Source: Pseudaeromonas aegiceratis
Lineage (GTDB): Bacteria > Pseudomonadota > Gammaproteobacteria > Enterobacterales > Aeromonadaceae
Assembly (NCBI RefSeq): GCF_046254905.1
Contig: NZ_CP158016.1
Location: 434,001 to 498,000 of the forward strand
Reading direction: 5' to 3'
Length of the DNA stretch: 64,000 nt
The notes under the pieces: model-generated
Databases searched by the model: none
The model's input: only the letters and a program-made list of their open reading frames with translations
What the model was told of the DNA's origin: nothing
In this document: positions 29,900-37,986 of the stretch, piece after piece
How positions within the stretch are numbered: the stretch's first letter is position 1
Layout of the letters: each line of letters opens with the position of its first letter
Translations under genes and position numbers: made by a program

Positions 29900-30018
29900 T
29901 GCTTGGCGGCAATAGCGCAGTGGACCCACCTGTTCCCATGCCGAACACAGAAGTGAAACGCTGTAGCGCCGATGGTAGTGTGGCATTCGCCATGTGAGAG
30001 TAGGACACCGCCAGGCAC
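29900..30018 (+). rRNA. rrf: 5S ribosomal RNA
   Basis: About 119 nt from TGCTTGGCGG to CCGCCAGGCAC, with ends complementary and the conserved CCATGCCGAAC and GAAACGC segments. Confidence 0.97.
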
Positions 30019-30072
30019 CCAATACGCGCGGAGAGCAAGACCCGTTCTCCAATGAAGCGCAGCAAGACATGC

Positions 30073-30149
30073 GGAGTGGTAGTTCAGTCGGTTAGAATAC
30101 CGGCCTGTCACGCCGGGGGTCGCGGGTTCGAGTCCCGTCCACTCCGCCA
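30073..30149 (+). tRNA. aspT: tRNA-Asp (anticodon GTC)
   Basis: 77 nt with encoded CCA; anticodon GTC in the GGCCTGTCACGCC arm. The last gene of the rrn operon. Confidence 0.98.
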
Positions 30150-30158
30150 CTGAACAGA

Positions 30159-30190
30159 GCCCTTAAGCTATTACAGCTTAAGGGCTTTTT
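30159..30190 (+). terminator. rrn operon terminator
   Basis: GCCCTTAAGCT pairs with AGCTTAAGGGC, followed by TTTTTGTTTTT. Confidence 0.9.
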
Positions 30191-30383
30191 GTTTTTACGC
30201 CTTGCAACTCTGGCCTCCAGCCCCCTCCGCCTCTTCGTGACCGTGACCCAACCGTGACTTATGGCCTATTTGTCATGCGAAAATATCATGACTTGTATGA
30301 TGACAATTCGATACTGATGGGCAGAAAACTCACGTTCAATACATCCCATCTTTTAGCCTTGGTTTGTCTGAATTGAGTAGATC

Positions 30384-31550
30384 ATGACCCTTGCCACTCC
30401 GGTTCAACATCGTTCAAAACTGCCCGATGTCGGTACGACTATCTTCACCGTTATCGGGCAACTCTCCAGCCAGTATGAGGCCATCAATCTGTCGCAAGGG
30501 GCCCCTAGCTTTCCCTGTGATCCCGCCTTGGTGAGCAAGGTGACGCAGGCCATGGCGCAGGGTCATAACCAGTATGCCGCCATGACGGGATTGCCGAGCC
30601 TCAAGGAGCGGATCGCCGAGAAGATCGCTGCTCTTTATGGCCGTCACTATGATGTGCAACGGGAGATAGCGGTGACGGCCAGTGCCAGCGAGGCGCTCTA
30701 TTCGGCGATCTCTGCCCTGGTGCATCCCGGGGATGAGGTGATCTATTTTTCTCCCTCCTTCGACAGCTATGCCCCTATCGTCCGCCTGCAAGGTGCCACC
30801 CCGGTGGCGCTCAACCTGTCGGTTCCCGATTTTCGCATCGACTGGGATCAGGTGCAGGCAGCCATCAGCCCGCGTACCCGCATGCTGATCCTGAATACCC
30901 CGCACAATCCCAGCGGCCAGGTGCTGAGCCGGGACGATCTGGCATCCTTGGCCCGTCTGCTGCGCAATACCGATATCGTCGTGCTCTCTGATGAGGTGTA
31001 CGAGCACATGGTGTTTGATGGTCAGCGCCATCATGGGATGGCGACCCATCCTGAGCTGGCCTGTCGCAGTGTGATCGTCAGCTCCTTTGGCAAAACCTTT
31101 CACGTGACCGGTTGGCGGGTGGGTTACTGCGTGGCACCGGCGGCCCTGATGGACGAGATCCTCAAGGTGCATCAGTTCATGATGTTCTCGGCCGATACGC
31201 CCATGCAGCATGCCTTTGCCGACTACATGCAGGATCCGAACACCTATCTTCATCTGGCGTCCTTTTATCAGGCCAAGCGGGATCTGATGGTGGCGCAGTT
31301 GGCCGACAGCCCTTTTCGCTTGCTGCCCACCGCTGGCTCTTTCTTCATGGTGGCCAGTTATGGTCACCTGAGCGACGAACCGGATAGCCAGCTCGTGCAG
31401 CGGCTGATCACCCAGCACGGGGTGGCCACCATTCCCATGTCGGCGTTCTACGCCGATGGAACAGATAACCGGCTGATCCGCCTCTCGTTTGCCAAGGATG
31501 ACGCCACCATAGTGGCGGGGTGTCAGGCCCTGTGCCGGGTGGCCCTATGA
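30384..31550 (+). CDS. ybdL: Methionine (YbdL-like) PLP aminotransferase
   Basis: A fold-type I class I/II aminotransferase of 388 residues, close in length to E. coli YbdL (386), which transaminates methionine and other amino acids. Conserved: NLSQGAPSFPCDP near 35, NTPHNPSGQ near 172, and the PLP-lysine in SSFGKTFHVTGWRVGYC near 236. It overlaps the next gene (ATGA), an omega-amidase-like hydrolase, which suggests glutamine-dependent transamination coupled to removal of the 2-oxoglutaramate product. An inverted repeat GTCATG-N9-CATGAC lies at 30272-30292 upstream. Confidence 0.85.
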   Translation: MTLATPVQHRSKLPDVGTTIFTVIGQLSSQYEAINLSQGAPSFPCDPALVSKVTQAMAQGHNQYAAMTGLPSLKERIAEKIAALYGRHYDVQREIAVTASASEALYSAISALVHPGDEVIYFSPSFDSYAPIVRLQGATPVALNLSVPDFRIDWDQVQAAISPRTRMLILNTPHNPSGQVLSRDDLASLARLLRNTDIVVLSDEVYEHMVFDGQRHHGMATHPELACRSVIVSSFGKTFHVTGWRVGYCVAPAALMDEILKVHQFMMFSADTPMQHAFADYMQDPNTYLHLASFYQAKRDLMVAQLADSPFRLLPTAGSFFMVASYGHLSDEPDSQLVQRLITQHGVATIPMSAFYADGTDNRLIRLSFAKDDATIVAGCQALCRVAL

Positions 31551-32362
31551 CCCGTGCCGCCCTGGTGCGTATCGCTGCCGTACAGATGAATAGCGGTGAC
31601 GATTTACAACAGAATCTGCACAGCGCCGCCCATTGGGTCGCCGAGGCCGTCGCGCGCGGGGCCAGCTTCGTGCTGCTGCCGGAGTATTTCTGCCTCATGG
31701 GCAAGACGGATGCCGAGCGCGTGGCCTTGGGTGAATCGCCAGCGCAGGGCCCCATCCAGGCGGCCATGGCGGCGTTGGCCCGACAGCACGGCATCTGGCT
31801 CAGCGCCGGAACCCTGCCGTTGATCAGCCCCGAACCGGGGAAGGTCTTCAACAGCAACCTGCTGTTTGACCCCGAGGGTCGCTGCGCCGGGCGATATGAC
31901 AAGATCCATTTGTTTGGTTTCGACAATGGCGATGAGTGCTATGCCGAGTCCCGCATCCTGGCGGCTGGTCAGGAGGTGGTGACGTTCGAGACATCATTTG
32001 GCCGCGTGCGCCCCTCTGTCTGTTATGACCTGCGCTTCCCGGAACTCTATCGCCAGGCCGGCGGCTTTAGCCTGCTGACGGCGCCCGCCGCCTTCACCTA
32101 CACCACAGGGGAGGCGCATTGGGCCCTGTTGCTGCGTTGTCGCGCGGTGGAGAATCAATGCTATGTGCTGGCGGCGGCCCAGACCGGCTGGCATCCGGGA
32201 GGGCAGCGTACCTATGGGCATAGCATGATTGTCGATCCCTGGGGGCGTGTGCTGGATTGCCTGGCCGACGGCGAAGGGGTGGTGTGTGCTGATCTCGATC
32301 TTGATTACCTGGGCAAGGTGCGCAGCCAGCTGCCGGCCCTCAACAACCGTGTCTTGTTTTGA
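31547..32362 (+). CDS. Carbon-nitrogen hydrolase (omega-amidase / Nit family)
   Basis: The 271-residue protein has the nitrilase-superfamily triad: Glu in LLPEYF near 46, Lys in YDKIHLFGF near 116 and Cys in SVCYDLRFPELYR near 155. The CYDLRFPELYR block resembles both omega-amidase and deaminated-glutathione amidase. Translational coupling to a YbdL-like aminotransferase favours omega-amidase on 2-oxoglutaramate, as proposed for aminotransferase/omega-amidase pairs of methionine salvage; a glutathione-repair role cannot be excluded. Confidence 0.8.
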   Translation: MTRAALVRIAAVQMNSGDDLQQNLHSAAHWVAEAVARGASFVLLPEYFCLMGKTDAERVALGESPAQGPIQAAMAALARQHGIWLSAGTLPLISPEPGKVFNSNLLFDPEGRCAGRYDKIHLFGFDNGDECYAESRILAAGQEVVTFETSFGRVRPSVCYDLRFPELYRQAGGFSLLTAPAAFTYTTGEAHWALLLRCRAVENQCYVLAAAQTGWHPGGQRTYGHSMIVDPWGRVLDCLADGEGVVCADLDLDYLGKVRSQLPALNNRVLF

Positions 32363-32395
32363 TTGTTTATCCATGCCTCTGAGAAGGAGCTCAAC

Positions 32396-33172
32396 ATGAA
32401 GAAAATGGGTGCCCTGATGCTGTCCCTGGGTTTGCTGTCCGTGTCTGGTCTGGCGATGGCCGACGCCTTGCGTTTTGGTCTGGAGTCCGAATACCCGCCG
32501 TTTGAAAGCCGCACGCCAGCTGGCGAGCTGGTCGGTTTTGATATCGAGCTGGGCAAGGCCGTCTGTGGGGCGGCCAAGCTGGAGTGCAGCTGGGTGGAAA
32601 GCAGTTTCGATACCCTGATTGCGGGTCTGCAGGCCAAGAAGTTCGATGCCATCAACTCCGCCATGAACATCACGGAACAGCGCCAGCAGAGTATCGATTT
32701 TACCGTCCCCATCTACCGGATCCCCACCCAGTTGGTGGCCCGCGAGGGCACGGATATGGCGCCGACCGCTGAAGGCCTGCAGGGCAAGAATATCGGTGTA
32801 CTGCAGGGCTCCATTCAGGAGGTCTATGCCAAGACACATTGGGAGCCCAAGGGGGTGACCGTCACCTCTTACAAGGATCAGAACATGGTCTACAGCGACA
32901 TGCTGTCCGGCCGACTGGACGGCACCCTGGTGATGGCGGCCGCCGGCCAGGCCGGTTTCCTCAGCAAGCCTGAAGGTAAGGGCTTCGCCTTCATCGGTGC
33001 CCCGCTGGAAGACAGCAAGATCCTGGGTTCCGGCATCGGGTTTGGTCTGCGCAAGGGCGATGCAGCCCGCAAGGCCCAGCTGGATGCGGCGATTGCCCAG
33101 CTCAAGGCGGATGGCACAGTCACCCGTCTGGCGAAAAAGTTCTTCACCGGCTTTGATGTCAGCGTGAACTAG
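32396..33172 (+). CDS. Polar amino acid ABC transporter binding protein
   Basis: A periplasmic type II (HisJ/ArtJ-like) binding protein of 258 residues: signal peptide to about LAMA-DA (residue 22), then LRFGLESEYPPFE, GFDIELGKAVC and FDAINSAMNIT, hallmarks of basic or polar amino acid receptors. AAGGAGC precedes the start. No permease or ATPase lies beside it, so it is an orphan at this locus; an ABC transporter without receptor is at 60797-62927. A terminator follows. Confidence 0.87.
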   Translation: MKKMGALMLSLGLLSVSGLAMADALRFGLESEYPPFESRTPAGELVGFDIELGKAVCGAAKLECSWVESSFDTLIAGLQAKKFDAINSAMNITEQRQQSIDFTVPIYRIPTQLVAREGTDMAPTAEGLQGKNIGVLQGSIQEVYAKTHWEPKGVTVTSYKDQNMVYSDMLSGRLDGTLVMAAAGQAGFLSKPEGKGFAFIGAPLEDSKILGSGIGFGLRKGDAARKAQLDAAIAQLKADGTVTRLAKKFFTGFDVSVN

Positions 33173-33192
33173 GCCAAGTCTCGTGTTCATCG

Positions 33193-33220
33193 CGGCCCAG
33201 GCAAACTGGGCCGTTTTTTT
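33193..33220 (+). terminator. Intrinsic terminator after the binding-protein gene
   Basis: CGGCCCAG (33193-33200) pairs with CTGGGCCG (33206-33213), then seven T. Confidence 0.9.
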
Positions 33221-33257
33221 CCGTCCATTTGGGGTCTCAGGGGCAGGAGTGCAGACG

Positions 33258-34187
33258 ATGGGCTTAGTGCGGATTGGCATCATAGGCACGGGGCATGTGG
33301 GGTCCCATGTGGCCAGTGGCTTGCTGTCACGAGGGGTGGGGGATGAGCTGATCCTGCTGGACTCAGATCGCCCCAAAGCCGAACGCCAGGCGCAGGATCT
33401 GGCGGATGCCGCCGCCTTTGCCGCCAGACCGGTGCGGATCCGGGCCGGGGACTATCAGGATCTGCAGACCGCCGATCTGGTGGTGGTGTGCGCCAGCGGT
33501 CCGCTCTTCAAGGCGGATCGGCTGGAGGAGCTGGCGGATAACCTCGCGATCATGCGGCAGGTGGCCGCCGGGCTCAATGCGCTGGATTACCGCGGTTTGT
33601 TGCTGGCGATCACCAACCCCTGCGATGTCCTGGCCTGGTTCCTGGCACAACAGACCCGGGCCAGGGTGATCGGCACGGGCACCCTGTTGGATTCGGCCCG
33701 CTTTCGCAGCGCCTTGGCCCGGCAGACGGGGGTGGCACCACAGCACATCCAGGCGTATTGCCTGGGGGAGCACGGGGATAGCCAGGTGCTCGCCTGGAGC
33801 GCCGTCAGCCTGATGGGCCTGCCGCTGGCTCATCTGGCGGAACAGTGGCCGGCACGCTTTGGTCGGCTGGACCGCGTGGCCATAACTCGGCAGGTGGTGA
33901 AGGCCGGCTGGGACATAGTTCAGGGCAAGGGGTCCACCGAATTTGGCATAGGTGCGGCGACCGCCGAGCTGGCCCAGGCGTTGCTGGGTGACGAGCAACG
34001 CATTCTGCCCTGCTCGGTACCGCTGACCGGACAATATGGGCAGACATCGGTGTTTGCCAGCCTGCCCTGTCTGCTGGGGCGGCAAGGCGTGGAGGCCATA
34101 GTGCCCTTGCCTCTATCAGCAGCGGAAACGTCGGCGCTGGCGGCCAGTTGTCAGCGCTTGCGTCACTATCAGCAGCAATGTGGTTAA
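33258..34187 (+). CDS. LDH/MDH-superfamily L-2-hydroxyacid dehydrogenase
   Basis: A 309-residue NAD-dependent L-lactate/L-2-hydroxyisocaproate dehydrogenase-type enzyme: GTGHVGSHVA near 11, ITNPCDVLAW near 120, LDSARFRSALA near 146 and catalytic His in GEHGDSQ near 176. The substrate loop reads SGPLFKADR instead of the lactate-type or malate-type sequence, so the substrate is probably another 2-oxoacid. The ATG at 33258 follows AGGAG; an earlier in-frame ATG at 33183 lies within the terminator. It precedes the hcxA-like gene by 12 bases. Confidence 0.8.
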   Translation: MGLVRIGIIGTGHVGSHVASGLLSRGVGDELILLDSDRPKAERQAQDLADAAAFAARPVRIRAGDYQDLQTADLVVVCASGPLFKADRLEELADNLAIMRQVAAGLNALDYRGLLLAITNPCDVLAWFLAQQTRARVIGTGTLLDSARFRSALARQTGVAPQHIQAYCLGEHGDSQVLAWSAVSLMGLPLAHLAEQWPARFGRLDRVAITRQVVKAGWDIVQGKGSTEFGIGAATAELAQALLGDEQRILPCSVPLTGQYGQTSVFASLPCLLGRQGVEAIVPLPLSAAETSALAASCQRLRHYQQQCG

Positions 34188-34199
34188 GGGGAGTATGTC

Positions 34200-35300
34200 A
34201 TGTCGTCAGTGGCCAATGCGTTGTCTTTTCCCGCCCGCATCCTGCGGGGGCCGGATGCCCTGTCGCGGCTGCGGGCCCAGATCCAGCCGTTGGGGCAGCG
34301 GGTGTTTGTCATCGGCGGCAAGCAGGCGCTGGCAGCGGCCATGCCCAGCCTACAGGTGCAGCTGCCCGTGCTGGCGCCCGGGGCCGCTGGCGTCGGCATC
34401 ATTGAGCAGGCCTGGTACGGCGGTGAGGTGACCGAGGCCAACATTGAGCGGCTGACCCGGCGCGCCGGTGAGCTTGCGGCCCAGGTGATACTGGCGGTGG
34501 GCGGCGGCAAGGCGCTGGATACGGCCAAGGTGGTGGCGGAGCAGACCCGGCTGCCGGTGGTGACGCTCCCCACCCTGGCGGCGACCTGTGCCGCCGTCTC
34601 GGCCGTCTCCGTGCTGTACGACGAGCAGGGCCACTACCAAGGTCTGTACGGGCTGCAGCGGGCGCCTGAGCTGGTCATTCTGGATCCGGCGCTGATTGCC
34701 CGGGCGCCCCTGCGCTGGTTGTCCGCCGGCCTGGGTGACACCCTGGCCAAGTTCTATGAGTTCCGTGCCATCCGTAGCGGGGTACCCGACTGCAGCCTGA
34801 ACATGGCCGCCTATGTGCAGGGGCAGCTTTGTCATGAGGTCATCGCCCGTTACGGAGCCGAGGCCTGTGAGCTGGTGCGCCGCGGGGCGACCGGCTTTGC
34901 ACTGGAGCAGGTGATCGATGCCATCTTCGTCTACGCGGGATTCACCTCCATCATGGGGGTGGGGGATCACGTCGCGGCTGCCCATGCCCTGTATGACGGT
35001 TTCACCGTGCTGGAGAAGACCCGCCACTTCGGTCACGGCCTGCTGGTTGGCTTCGGCAATCTCTGTCTGCTGGCGTTGGAAGGGCGGGACGATGCTGAGC
35101 TGCTGACGGCCATTGCCTTGGCCAGGGAGTGCGGGGTCCCCGTCTGCCTGGCGCAGATAGCGGTGCTCGACCAAGGGGAATTGCGCCAGGTTGCCGAGGC
35201 GGCCTGCGGCACACCGGACATGGCCAACATGCCGTTTAGGGTGTCAGCGGATACCTTGGTGGCCGCCATGGTGCGGGTTTCGCGGCTGGCTCAGTCGTGA
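34200..35300 (+). CDS. hcxA: Hydroxycarboxylate dehydrogenase, YbdH/HcxA-like (GldA family)
   Basis: A 366-residue iron-dependent alcohol dehydrogenase-type enzyme of the glycerol-dehydrogenase branch, similar in length to E. coli HcxA/YbdH (362), a 2-oxoacid reductase whose gene adjoins ybdL. Visible: VGGGKALDTAK near 100 for nucleotide binding, and metal ligands Asp in GLGDTLAKFYE near 180, His in VAAAHALYDG near 262 and His in HFGHGLLVGFG near 280. Plain glycerol dehydrogenase is the alternative. Its end overlaps the convergent LysR gene by 10 bases. Confidence 0.75.
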   Translation: MSSVANALSFPARILRGPDALSRLRAQIQPLGQRVFVIGGKQALAAAMPSLQVQLPVLAPGAAGVGIIEQAWYGGEVTEANIERLTRRAGELAAQVILAVGGGKALDTAKVVAEQTRLPVVTLPTLAATCAAVSAVSVLYDEQGHYQGLYGLQRAPELVILDPALIARAPLRWLSAGLGDTLAKFYEFRAIRSGVPDCSLNMAAYVQGQLCHEVIARYGAEACELVRRGATGFALEQVIDAIFVYAGFTSIMGVGDHVAAAHALYDGFTVLEKTRHFGHGLLVGFGNLCLLALEGRDDAELLTAIALARECGVPVCLAQIAVLDQGELRQVAEAACGTPDMANMPFRVSADTLVAAMVRVSRLAQS

Positions 35301-36196
35301 TCCAGCAAGGCGTCGGTCAGTTGGCTGAATTGCAGGCCCTTGTCCAGGGTCGGCCGGGGGCGCAGATAATAGGCGGCCCCGGTGGCAACCGGGGTGGAGC
35401 TGGGGAGCATCAGACGCCCCATGCGCAGATCCTCCTCAACCAGATGTCGGTCCGCCATGGCCATGCCACAGCCGCCGATGGCGGCGCTGATCGCCAGATC
35501 CATGGTCTCAAAATGCTGATGTTTGCCGGTTTGCGGCAGGGGCAGCCCTTGGCTCTGCAGCCATTGCTGCCAGTCCCGCCTATCCCGGGTGGGATGCAGC
35601 AGTGGCATGCCTTCGGGCAGGTTGCCTGGCGTGCTGGGATAGCGGCTGAGCAGTGATGGTGCCACCACTGGGACTATCTGCTCGTCAAACAGCTTCAGAT
35701 CCCCCGCTTCCGTCACTTGAGCCGTGCGATAGACAATGGCGACATCGAAGGGCTCGCGCTGAAAGTCGATGCCGTGTTCTGTGGTGGTGTGCAGGACTAT
35801 GTCCAGCTCCGGGTGTTGCTGCTCCAGCTCCTGCAACCGCGGCAGTAACCAGCGCATGGCACAGGTGGGGGCCTTGAGGTGCAATTGACCGGCCGCCTGT
35901 TCCAGCCGAGATGCGGCCTGGAGCAGTTGGGTGAATCCGGCGCTGACGTCCGGCAGCAGGGCCTCACCCGCCGCGGAGAGGTGCAGGCCGCGGGCATGAC
36001 GGTGAAACAGTTGGCATCCCAGGTGTGCCTCCAGGTTGGCGATCTGCCGGCTGACGGCTCCTTGCGTCACACATAATTCATCGGCCGCCTTGGTCAGGTT
36101 GAGATGGCGGGCGGTCACCATGAAGGCGTACAGGGCATTGAACGGGGGATGGCGCGGGCTCATGGACGGCTCTCTGGAGGCATGTGTTTTACTCAT
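35291..36196 (-). CDS. LysR-family transcriptional regulator (GcvA/AmpR-like)
   Basis: A 301-residue LysR-type regulator: N-terminal winged helix (NLTKAADELCVTQGAVSRQI) and an effector domain with WLLPRLQELEQQHPELDI, the GcvA/AmpR-like pattern. A shorter start at 36163 (MSPRHPPFNALYAF) is at least as likely, since this matches the usual family start. It is convergent with the 2-oxoacid genes and may regulate them or an unseen target. Confidence 0.85.
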   Translation of the reverse strand: MSKTHASREPSMSPRHPPFNALYAFMVTARHLNLTKAADELCVTQGAVSRQIANLEAHLGCQLFHRHARGLHLSAAGEALLPDVSAGFTQLLQAASRLEQAAGQLHLKAPTCAMRWLLPRLQELEQQHPELDIVLHTTTEHGIDFQREPFDVAIVYRTAQVTEAGDLKLFDEQIVPVVAPSLLSRYPSTPGNLPEGMPLLHPTRDRRDWQQWLQSQGLPLPQTGKHQHFETMDLAISAAIGGCGMAMADRHLVEEDLRMGRLMLPSSTPVATGAAYYLRPRPTLDKGLQFSQLTDALLDHD

Positions 36197-36366
36197 GCCT
36201 GATTATGACAAGCCTGGCGTGGCCAAACAATCGTCAGATGGCGTGCGGCCGGTGCCTTATCCCATCACCAGCCGGGGCATTCAATCCCAGGTTGGTTGCG
36301 CCAGGCGATGGCGCTATCGGGTGCAGTTAATTAGAATGTGCCCTTGCTCACACTAAGAGGTGCGCC

Positions 36367-36966
36367 ATGCCGCTTTCTCGCTATGCCGGTTTCATCTTCG
36401 ATCTGGATGGCACCTTAGTCGATACCATGCCCATGCACCTGGCCGCCTGGCAGCAGGTGGCGGATGAGTTGGGGTTTGCCTTCGATCACGACTGGATGTA
36501 CCAATGTGGTGGTATCCCGTCACGCAAGATTGCCGTGCTGCTCAATCAGCAGCAGGGACTCAATCTGGATGCCGAGCAGGTGGCTCGCCAGAAGAATCGT
36601 TATTACGTCTCCCGTTTACCGGAAGCAAAGGCGTTCCCCGCCATGCAATCTCTGCTGGCCCAATGGCACGGCAAAGTCCCGATGGCGGTGGGTACCGGGT
36701 CGCCGCGGGTGAATGCCCAGGCGGTGCTTAAACATACCGGGTTGGCCGGTTACATGAGCGCCGTGGTCAGTGCCGACGATGTGGAGCTGCACAAGCCCAA
36801 TCCGGATACCTTTTTGCTGGCTGCCGAACTGCTGGGGGTGGAGGCTGAGCGCTGCCTGGTCTTCGAGGACACCCAGATTGGTCTGCAGGCGGCGCGGGCG
36901 GCGGGGATGGATTGTGTGTTGATCCAGGACGGGTCGCCCCAGTGGCCGGCGCAGGCGCCGCGCTGA
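36367..36966 (+). CDS. yqaB: HAD sugar phosphatase, YqaB-like
   Basis: A 199-residue HAD-IA phosphatase of the beta-phosphoglucomutase/YqaB branch. Motif I FDLDGTLVDTMPMHL with both Asp, motif II VGTGSPR near 112, Lys in LHKPNPDTFLLAAELL near 142 and motif IV VFEDTQIGLQAA near 165. YqaB acts on fructose-1-phosphate in E. coli; the substrate here is inferred. AAGAGGTGCGCC precedes the ATG. It shares a terminator with the convergent Hfq-like gene. Confidence 0.82.
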   Translation: MPLSRYAGFIFDLDGTLVDTMPMHLAAWQQVADELGFAFDHDWMYQCGGIPSRKIAVLLNQQQGLNLDAEQVARQKNRYYVSRLPEAKAFPAMQSLLAQWHGKVPMAVGTGSPRVNAQAVLKHTGLAGYMSAVVSADDVELHKPNPDTFLLAAELLGVEAERCLVFEDTQIGLQAARAAGMDCVLIQDGSPQWPAQAPR

Positions 36967-36997
36967 ATAAAAAAGCCTCCGTGAAGGAGGCTTTTTT
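36967..36997. terminator. Bidirectional terminator
   Basis: GCCTCC (36975-36980) pairs with GGAGGC (36986-36991); A run to the left, T run to the right. It serves the HAD gene and the minus-strand Hfq-like gene. Confidence 0.88.
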
Positions 36998-37016
36998 GTG
37001 TTCGGTAGCTGATTGC

Positions 37017-37394
37017 TCAGCTGTGTTCTTCGTCTGATTGACTGCTACTACCGTAGGAGTGACGGCGCTCGTCGCTGCCATAACGATCGGAACCCGGACG
37101 ATCTGACGGCGGGCGCGGACGGCGGGGGCGCTGGAAGCCGCCTCGTTGTCCCAGCATGGCGATGGTGGAGATCTTGGCCTTGTAGATCATCTGTTGGTTG
37201 CCGTTGGCGTCGGTCAGCAACACGCTATACTGGTCGAAGCCGCTGATGCTGCCTTCGAGCTTGATACCGCTCACCAGGAAGATGGCCACGTGACTGCGGT
37301 TCTTCCTCAGCCAGTTCAGGGCTGAGTCCTGACCATTGCCCAGGGAGAAAGCCTGCTCCAGAGAGGTGTAGTTTTGATTTTCCGCTGTCATCAT
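37017..37394 (-). CDS. Divergent Hfq-family (Sm-like) RNA-binding protein
   Basis: A 125-residue protein with an Sm fold at about 25-80: LNWLRKNRSHVAIFLVSG, then IKLEGSISGFDQYSVLL (Sm1) and QQMIYKAKIST (Sm2). Against E. coli Hfq: FDQF is FDQY, YKHAIST is YKAKIST (K56 kept, H57 lost), the rim RRER is RKNR, IYLV is IFLV, and a two-residue insertion lies in the loop before Sm2. It has a 24-residue N-terminal extension instead of the usual six or so, and an Arg/Pro/Ser/Gly tail (RPRRPRPPSDRP) with acidic end. Canonical hfq follows miaA; this gene stands alone, so I take it as a paralogue. Confidence 0.8.
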   Translation of the reverse strand: MMTAENQNYTSLEQAFSLGNGQDSALNWLRKNRSHVAIFLVSGIKLEGSISGFDQYSVLLTDANGNQQMIYKAKISTIAMLGQRGGFQRPRRPRPPSDRPGSDRYGSDERRHSYGSSSQSDEEHS

Positions 37395-37614
37395 CCGATT
37401 CCCACGCTTCGAAAGTTTCCCGATTGTCCTTTATGGTCAAGCGGTTGTCAAAGTAATCCAGGGCAGGGCAAACAAGCGCAGCTTTATTTACTGTACAGCT
37501 CGCAACTCGTCGTATCTTAGGTGGGCGAAGGTTATCATATGGCGCTGTAATTACGGTTCTGGTTCCGGCTATCTGCCCGCCTGGGACTTAATATGAGGAC
37601 AAGGAGTGTAAGCC

Positions 37615-37983
37615 ATGTTTCTGGATTACTTTGCTCTGGTGGTGCTGGTGTTTGTCTTGTTGGTTTTCTTCTATGGGGTGATCGCCATTCACGACATCCC
37701 CTACGAGATTTCCGTCAAGCGCAATCACCCCCATCAGGATGCCATCCACATCGCCGGCTGGGTCAGTCTGTTTACCCTGCACGTGCTGTGGCCCTTCCTG
37801 TGGATCTGGGCCACCCTCTACCGCGAGGATCGCGGTTGGGGCATGGTCAGCCAGGATCATGACAGGATCAGCAAGCTGGAGGCGCAGTTGGCCAGGATGG
37901 AGCGGCAACTGCAATCGCAACCGGAGGCGACGACGGCGTCACCGCCCGAACCGGCCACCCCGGTGACGGACAAGGAGGTTTAA
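37615..37983 (+). CDS. yiaW: DUF3302 membrane protein (YiaW-like)
   Basis: A 122-residue inner-membrane protein: two hydrophobic segments (residues 5-27 and 42-65) separated by HDIPYEISVKRNHPHQDAIH, then a cytoplasmic coiled coil and a Pro/Thr-rich tail. E. coli YiaW (DUF3302) pairs with the HlyD-like YiaV, as here. AAGGAGTGTAAGCC gives the start. The role is unknown but must be tied to the adjacent fusion protein, whose ATG lies 3 bases on. Confidence 0.82.
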   Translation: MFLDYFALVVLVFVLLVFFYGVIAIHDIPYEISVKRNHPHQDAIHIAGWVSLFTLHVLWPFLWIWATLYREDRGWGMVSQDHDRISKLEAQLARMERQLQSQPEATTASPPEPATPVTDKEV

Positions 37984-37986
37984 GTC

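Noticed and set aside
31994..33376. A 460-residue minus-strand frame across the hydrolase and binding-protein genes
   Set aside because: Antisense to two well-supported genes and crosses their terminator.
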